NCBI GenBank assembly: GCA_002059205.1 | Contig: MVCQ01000145.1 | Coordinates: forward strand, 1 to 9,003 | Direction: 5' to 3' | DNA: 9,003 bases | From: Candidatus Latescibacteria bacterium 4484_107 | Lineage (GTDB): Bacteria > Latescibacterota > 4484-107 | Shown here: positions 5,567 to 9,003 of the stretch, one piece after another | How the letters are laid out: every line of letters starts with the position of its first letter | How positions within the stretch are numbered: the first letter of the stretch is position 1 | Notes under the pieces: generated by a model | The model's input: the letters and a program-made list of their open reading frames with translations, nothing else | Told to the model about the DNA's origin: nothing | The model's database searches: none | Translations under genes and position numbers: made by a program

Positions 5567-5606
5567 GCAACACTCCGCCAACCGTCTTGATGCGGGATTG
5601 CTCACT
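5549..5606. repeat. 7-bp tandem repeat with inverted partner at the creatininase stop
   Basis: Three copies of a 7-bp unit (ATGAACA, ATGAACA, ATGAGCA) at 5549-5569 span the end of the creatininase gene and supply its TGA (5564-5566). TGAGCAA (5564-5570) pairs with TTGCTCA near 5598-5604. Between them is GATGCGGGATTG (5589-5600), nearly identical to GATGCGGGACTG at 7522-7533, in the gap after argS. Confidence 0.65.
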
Positions 5607-5640
5607 AAAATTGGTGGACAAAATTAAAGGACACGCTCAC

Positions 5641-5729
5641 CGCAAAGGCGCAAAGAACGCAAAGAAACCTCAAGTCAACGTTTTGAAGTGCGTTGGATTC
5701 TTTCGTGTGTTTCGTGTATTTCGTGGTGG
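5641..5729. repeat. Inverted repeat element before argS
   Basis: The left arm 5641-5667 is made of three CGCAAAG-type units. The right arm 5698-5729 is three TTTCGTG-type units and is roughly its complement. The arms match imperfectly, with a 30-base centre. It ends about 40 bases before the argS start and has the same architecture as the elements at 177-275 and 702-755. No T-run or promoter is obvious within it. Confidence 0.65.
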
Positions 5730-5762
5730 GAATACGAAAATAATTCTGTCCGGGAACTTACG

Positions 5763-5768
5763 AAGGAG
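5763..5768 (+). promoter_or_regulatory. Shine-Dalgarno that fixes the argS start
   Basis: AAGGAG three bases before ATG 5772. It favours this start over an in-frame ATG at 5688 that lies inside the repeat element. Confidence 0.75.
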
Positions 5769-5771
5769 AAT

Positions 5772-7469
5772 ATGAATCCATTTATCGAGGAGATTGTAAA
5801 AAACATCGCGGCGCATACCGACCTATCCGGGGAGGAAATTGCGGGGCAGATCGCGCTTCCGCCGAACCCGGAGATGGGGGAGTATGCGTTTCCGTGTTTT
5901 GTGCTGGCAAAGACGATGCGCAAATCTCCGGCCGCCATTGCCGCGGAACTGGCGGGGAAGGGCAAGCCCGGAAGTCTGATCCGGACCGTTCGGAATGCGG
6001 GGCCGTATCTCAATTTTGAGGTCAAACGGGATCGTTTGGCCGCGTTTGTGCTGGAGGAAATTTACGAGAAGGGCACGCATTACGGCACGTCGGACGAAGG
6101 CTCCGGGAAAACGGTGGTGATTGATTATTCCTCTCCCAACATCGCCAAGCCCATCGGCATCCATCATCTGCGGACCACGGCCATCGGACACGCGCTCTAT
6201 CGGATCCACGAGGCGCTGGGATACCGGTGCGTGGGGATCAATCACCTCGGGGACTGGGGCACGCAGTTCGGCACGGTGATCGTGGCGTATAAGCGATGGG
6301 GGAATGAGGAGGCGCTCAAGCAGGCGCCCATCCACTATTTGCTGGATTTGTACGTAAAATTTCACCGAGAGGCCGAAACGAATCCAACGCTTGCCGACGA
6401 AGCGCGTGGCTGGTTCGTAAAACTGGAGCACGGCGACGAAGAAGCGGTCCGGTTGTGGCGACTTTTCCGCGATCTGAGTCTGACCGAACTGAAACGCATC
6501 TATGAAAAGATCGGCATTCGGTTCGATCATTACTGGGGCGAAAGCTTCTACAATGAGATGCTGGACGACACCATCGCCGCGATGGAAGCAAAAGGGCTGC
6601 TTAAGAAGAGTGAAGGCGCACTGATCGTGGATTTGGCGGAGCACGATCTTCCCGCGTATCTGATCCGAAAAAGCGACGGGGCCACGCTGTATCAGACCCG
6701 CGACATTGCGGCGGCCCTTTATCGCCACAAGCGGTTCGGATTCTCAAAAATGCTCTACGTGGTCGGCGCCCAGCAGAATTTGCACTTTCAGCAGTTGTTC
6801 AAGGTGCTGGAACTGATGGGATGCGATTGGGTCGAGAATTGCGCGCATGTGAACTTTGGCACGATGCGATTCAAGAAGGGCCGGATGTCCACGCGGGAGG
6901 GCAAGATCGTCTTTTTGGAGGAGGTCTTCGAGCGCGCGGTGGCGCTAACGCAGGCGATTATCGAGCAGAAAAACCCCGATCTGAAACACAAGGAGGAAGT
7001 GGCCCACGACGTGGGCATCGGCGCGGTGCTGTTTGCGGATCTGAGCACCCGGCGCATCAAAGACGTGGCGTTCGACTGGGACGAGGTCTTAAACTTCGAC
7101 GGGGAGACCGGACCTTATGTGCAATATACGCACGCCCGGTTTTGCAGCATGCTTCGAAAATACGGGAAGCCGGTGCACGCGGACGTGAATTTTTCGCTGT
7201 TGAAAGCCAGGGAGGAGTTGGCCGTGGTGCGCCTGTTGGAGCGGTTCCCCTCGACTGTCCGGGCCGCCGCGGAAAGTTACGAACCTTCGCTGATCGCCCG
7301 GTTTCTGCTTGACCTGAGCACCGAGGCGAATCGTTTCTACAATAGTTGCCGGGTGCTTGGAGAAGATGAAGCGGTGACGAAGGCGCGGATTCTGATGGTG
7401 GCTTCGGTCAGGACCGTGTTGGCAAAGGGGCTGTATTTGTTGGGGATGGGAGCGCCGGAGGAGATGTAG
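5772..7469 (+). CDS. argS: Arginyl-tRNA synthetase
   Basis: This 565-residue class I synthetase charges tRNA-Arg with arginine. Residues 1-85 form the N-terminal Add-1 domain that reads the tRNA elbow (PPNPEMGEYAFP, NAGPYLNFEV). The Rossmann catalytic domain begins at VIDYSSPNIAKP (115-127). The HIGH-type motif reads GIHHLRTT (129-136), where the usual enzyme has HVGHLRST; the first histidine is replaced by glycine. The KMSKS-type motif is GRMSTREG (370-377), common for ArgRS. The DALR anticodon-binding domain occupies about 445-565 (GPYVQYTHARFCSMLRKYG) and ends LGMGAPEEM, a normal C-terminus. Length is normal, with no frameshift. It appears to be transcribed alone or with the transporter gene downstream, but a 155-base repeat-bearing gap separates them. 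Confidence 0.96.
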   Translation: MNPFIEEIVKNIAAHTDLSGEEIAGQIALPPNPEMGEYAFPCFVLAKTMRKSPAAIAAELAGKGKPGSLIRTVRNAGPYLNFEVKRDRLAAFVLEEIYEKGTHYGTSDEGSGKTVVIDYSSPNIAKPIGIHHLRTTAIGHALYRIHEALGYRCVGINHLGDWGTQFGTVIVAYKRWGNEEALKQAPIHYLLDLYVKFHREAETNPTLADEARGWFVKLEHGDEEAVRLWRLFRDLSLTELKRIYEKIGIRFDHYWGESFYNEMLDDTIAAMEAKGLLKKSEGALIVDLAEHDLPAYLIRKSDGATLYQTRDIAAALYRHKRFGFSKMLYVVGAQQNLHFQQLFKVLELMGCDWVENCAHVNFGTMRFKKGRMSTREGKIVFLEEVFERAVALTQAIIEQKNPDLKHKEEVAHDVGIGAVLFADLSTRRIKDVAFDWDEVLNFDGETGPYVQYTHARFCSMLRKYGKPVHADVNFSLLKAREELAVVRLLERFPSTVRAAAESYEPSLIARFLLDLSTEANRFYNSCRVLGEDEAVTKARILMVASVRTVLAKGLYLLGMGAPEEM

Positions 7470-7475
7470 ATGATT

Positions 7476-7585
7476 AGTGAGTGGTGGTGGTAAGTTATTC
7501 GTAATTCGTAAAAAAGGTTGCGATGCGGGACTGTGCCGCGCATCCCTCCCTCACGTTTCACGCATCACGCATCACGTTTCACGCA
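7476..7585. repeat. 7-bp tandem repeats in the argS-OPT gap
   Basis: Five perfect-length copies of a 7-bp unit TCACGYW occupy 7551-7585 (TTs and CAs alternate as the last two bases). Opposing GTGAGTGGTGGTGG (7478-7491) and TTCGTAATTCGTAA (7498-7511) lie upstream and could pair loosely with them. GATGCGGGACTG (7522-7533) nearly repeats 5589-5600. GATGCGG and CCGCGCATC (7522-7545) make an imperfect stem without a T-run. No convincing terminator or promoter is seen in this 155-base gap. Confidence 0.6.
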
Positions 7586-7624
7586 ACGTTCGGAACAGCT
7601 CACACCTTCAGCAGTGGAGGAACA

Positions 7625-9003
7625 GTGAAAGAAAAGGAAAACGTGCGGTCGGAGGCGGGAGCGCCGATTCAGCCCTACATTCCGGCCACGGAGACGCTCC
7701 CGGAGTTCACGCTCAAGGCGGTGGTTTTGGGATGTTTGTTCGGGATGATGTTCGGGGCGGCCAACGCGTATCTCGGACTCAAGGCCGGATTGACGGTGAG
7801 CACCTCTATTCCGGTGGCGGTGATGACCGTAGCGGTATTCCGCGCGCTCAGGGGCGTGCTGGGGCGTTCCACGATTTTGGAGAGCAATCTTTCGCAGACC
7901 GTGGGGTCGGCGAGTTCCTCTTTGGCGTCGGGGATTATTTTTACGATTCCCGCGTTGTTTTTGTGGGGGCTGGATCCAAGCCTTTTGGAGATGGCTACGC
8001 TGGCGTTGTTGGGCGGATTGTTGGGCATTCTGTTTATGATCCCGCTGCGGCGGTATCTGATCGTCAAGGAGCAGAGGAGCCTCCCGTATCCGGAGGGCAC
8101 GGCGTGCGCGGAGGTGTTGGTCGCCAGCGAGGTAGGTGGTTCGCGTGCCCGGAATGTGTTCGTGGGACTGGGGATCGGAGCCGTGTATAAGTTCTTCATC
8201 GGGTTTCTGCACCTGTGGAACGAGCGGGTCTATCTCGCCATCCCCCGCATGAAAAAGGCGGTGGTGGGTATCGAGACCACGCCTGCGCTGTTGGGCGTGG
8301 GATACATCCTGGGCTATCGAATTTCGGCGGTGATGGTGGCCGGAAGCCTCGTGTCGTGGGTGGCGCTGATCCCGTTGATCGCGCATTTCGGAGAGGGATT
8401 TACGACCCCGCTTTTTCCGGAGATGGCGAAGACCATCGGCCAGATGTCGCCGGCCGAGATCTGGACGCGGTATATCCGCTACATCGGCGCGGGCGCGGTG
8501 GCCTTCGGCGGGATCATCACCGTGGTGCGCTCTGTGCCCACGATGGTGGAATCATTTCGTCTCGGCGTGGAGGAAGTGCGCGCCAGGCTGAGCAAGCGGT
8601 TCGTCCAACGGATTCGGACGGAGCGCGATCTGCCCCTGTTCTATGTGTTGGTCGGCGCCGCGCTGATCGTTTTGGTGATTGCGCTCGTGCCGCACATCAT
8701 CGGGAACGTGGAGTCCTTCGGCGTCCGCTTGATCGGGGCCATCTGCATTGCCGTGTTCAGCTTCTTCTTTGTGACCGTCTCTTCGCGGATCGTGGGACTG
8801 GTCGGGGTGTCCTCCAATCCGACGTCCGGGATGACCATTGTGACGCTGATGGGTACGAGTCTGATCTTTGTGCTGTTGGGATGGACGGACGAGATGGGCA
8901 AGGTGGCTGTGCTGACCGTGGGAACGATTGTCTGCGTGGCGGCCTCGATTGCAGGGGACACGTCGCAGGATCTCAAGACGGGCTTTCTCGTGGGGGCCAC
9001 GCC
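7625..9003 (+). CDS. OPT-family oligopeptide transporter (3' end outside window)
   Basis: 459 residues are visible and the frame is open to the right edge; bacterial members are usually well over 550 residues. It is a polytopic inner-membrane, proton-coupled importer of peptides or metal-peptide chelates. After a short hydrophilic N-terminus, residues about 15-60 (PYIPATETLPEFTLKAVVLG) match the family start. YPEGTACAEVL (155-165), SNPTSGMTI (397-405) and AGDTSQDLKTGFLVGATP (443 onwards) are family signatures. Many hydrophobic helices alternate with charged loops (e.g. RTERD near 330). The start is GTG 7625, with GGAGG at 7616-7620; spacing of four bases is slightly short, but no better start exists. 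Substrate is not determinable. The gene follows argS in the same direction. Confidence 0.93.
   Translation, partial: MKEKENVRSEAGAPIQPYIPATETLPEFTLKAVVLGCLFGMMFGAANAYLGLKAGLTVSTSIPVAVMTVAVFRALRGVLGRSTILESNLSQTVGSASSSLASGIIFTIPALFLWGLDPSLLEMATLALLGGLLGILFMIPLRRYLIVKEQRSLPYPEGTACAEVLVASEVGGSRARNVFVGLGIGAVYKFFIGFLHLWNERVYLAIPRMKKAVVGIETTPALLGVGYILGYRISAVMVAGSLVSWVALIPLIAHFGEGFTTPLFPEMAKTIGQMSPAEIWTRYIRYIGAGAVAFGGIITVVRSVPTMVESFRLGVEEVRARLSKRFVQRIRTERDLPLFYVLVGAALIVLVIALVPHIIGNVESFGVRLIGAICIAVFSFFFVTVSSRIVGLVGVSSNPTSGMTIVTLMGTSLIFVLLGWTDEMGKVAVLTVGTIVCVAASIAGDTSQDLKTGFLVGAT

Noticed and set aside
5688..5771. Earlier ATG for argS
   Set aside because: The extension falls in the TTTCGTG repeat arm, while ATG 5772 has AAGGAG and begins the usual Add-1 domain.
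5823..6728. 301-codon minus-strand frame opposite argS
   Set aside because: Antisense shadow of a clearly coding argS; no motif or ribosome site.
7551..7585. CRISPR array
   Set aside because: Units are contiguous 7-mers without spacers and there are no cas genes.
7477..8386. Open frames on both strands over the OPT gene start
   Set aside because: The correct frame from GTG 7625 is open to the window end and carries the OPT signatures, so the others are shadows.

Overview
The window is bacterial chromosomal DNA, moderately GC-rich, with strong AGGAGG-type ribosome binding sites, sigma-70 and sigma-54 type promoter signals and no phage, transposase, tRNA, rRNA or CRISPR array. The gene content (NifU/IscU-type scaffold, DUF5320 proteins, a PAS/sigma-54 activator, a creatininase-family enzyme, an arginyl-tRNA synthetase and an OPT peptide transporter) suits an anaerobic or microaerobic, probably uncultured, environmental bacterium. 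The sequence alone does not fix a phylum.

Left third, minus strand (about 3630 down to 1). A PAS-PAS-AAA+-Fis sigma-54 activator (3540-1795) has its own sigma-70-like promoter and an intrinsic terminator (1647-1609). Just beyond the terminator is a near-perfect -24/-12 sigma-54 promoter (1523-1506). It fires into a four-gene string: an FmdB-like zinc ribbon (1463-1191), a NifU-N/IscU-type Fe-S scaffold that starts in a GTGA overlap (1194-781), and two tandem DUF5320 genes (628-281, and 102 running off the left edge). The simplest reading is a locally controlled regulon: the PAS protein senses a redox, metal or small-molecule cue and switches on sigma-54 transcription of an Fe-S or metal-cofactor operon that continues past the window.

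Middle, plus strand (3541-5771). A divergent intergenic region rich in small hairpins leads into a sugar-phosphate isomerase/epimerase-like TIM barrel (3927-4766) and a creatininase-family amidohydrolase (4895-5566). The pair may form a small catabolic operon of unknown substrate.

Right third, plus strand. Arginyl-tRNA synthetase (5772-7469) has a variant HIGH motif (GIHH). An OPT-family oligopeptide transporter (from GTG 7625) is cut by the right edge.

Most of the longer gaps contain short-period (7-10 bp) degenerate repeats, usually as two imperfectly complementary arms. Examples are 177-275, 702-755, 3845-3902, 4762-4872, 5549-5606, 5641-5729 and 7476-7585. At two genes the repeat supplies the stop codon. 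The most notable signals are the sigma-54 control module of the Fe-S/DUF5320 operon and this family of intergenic inverted repeat arrays.
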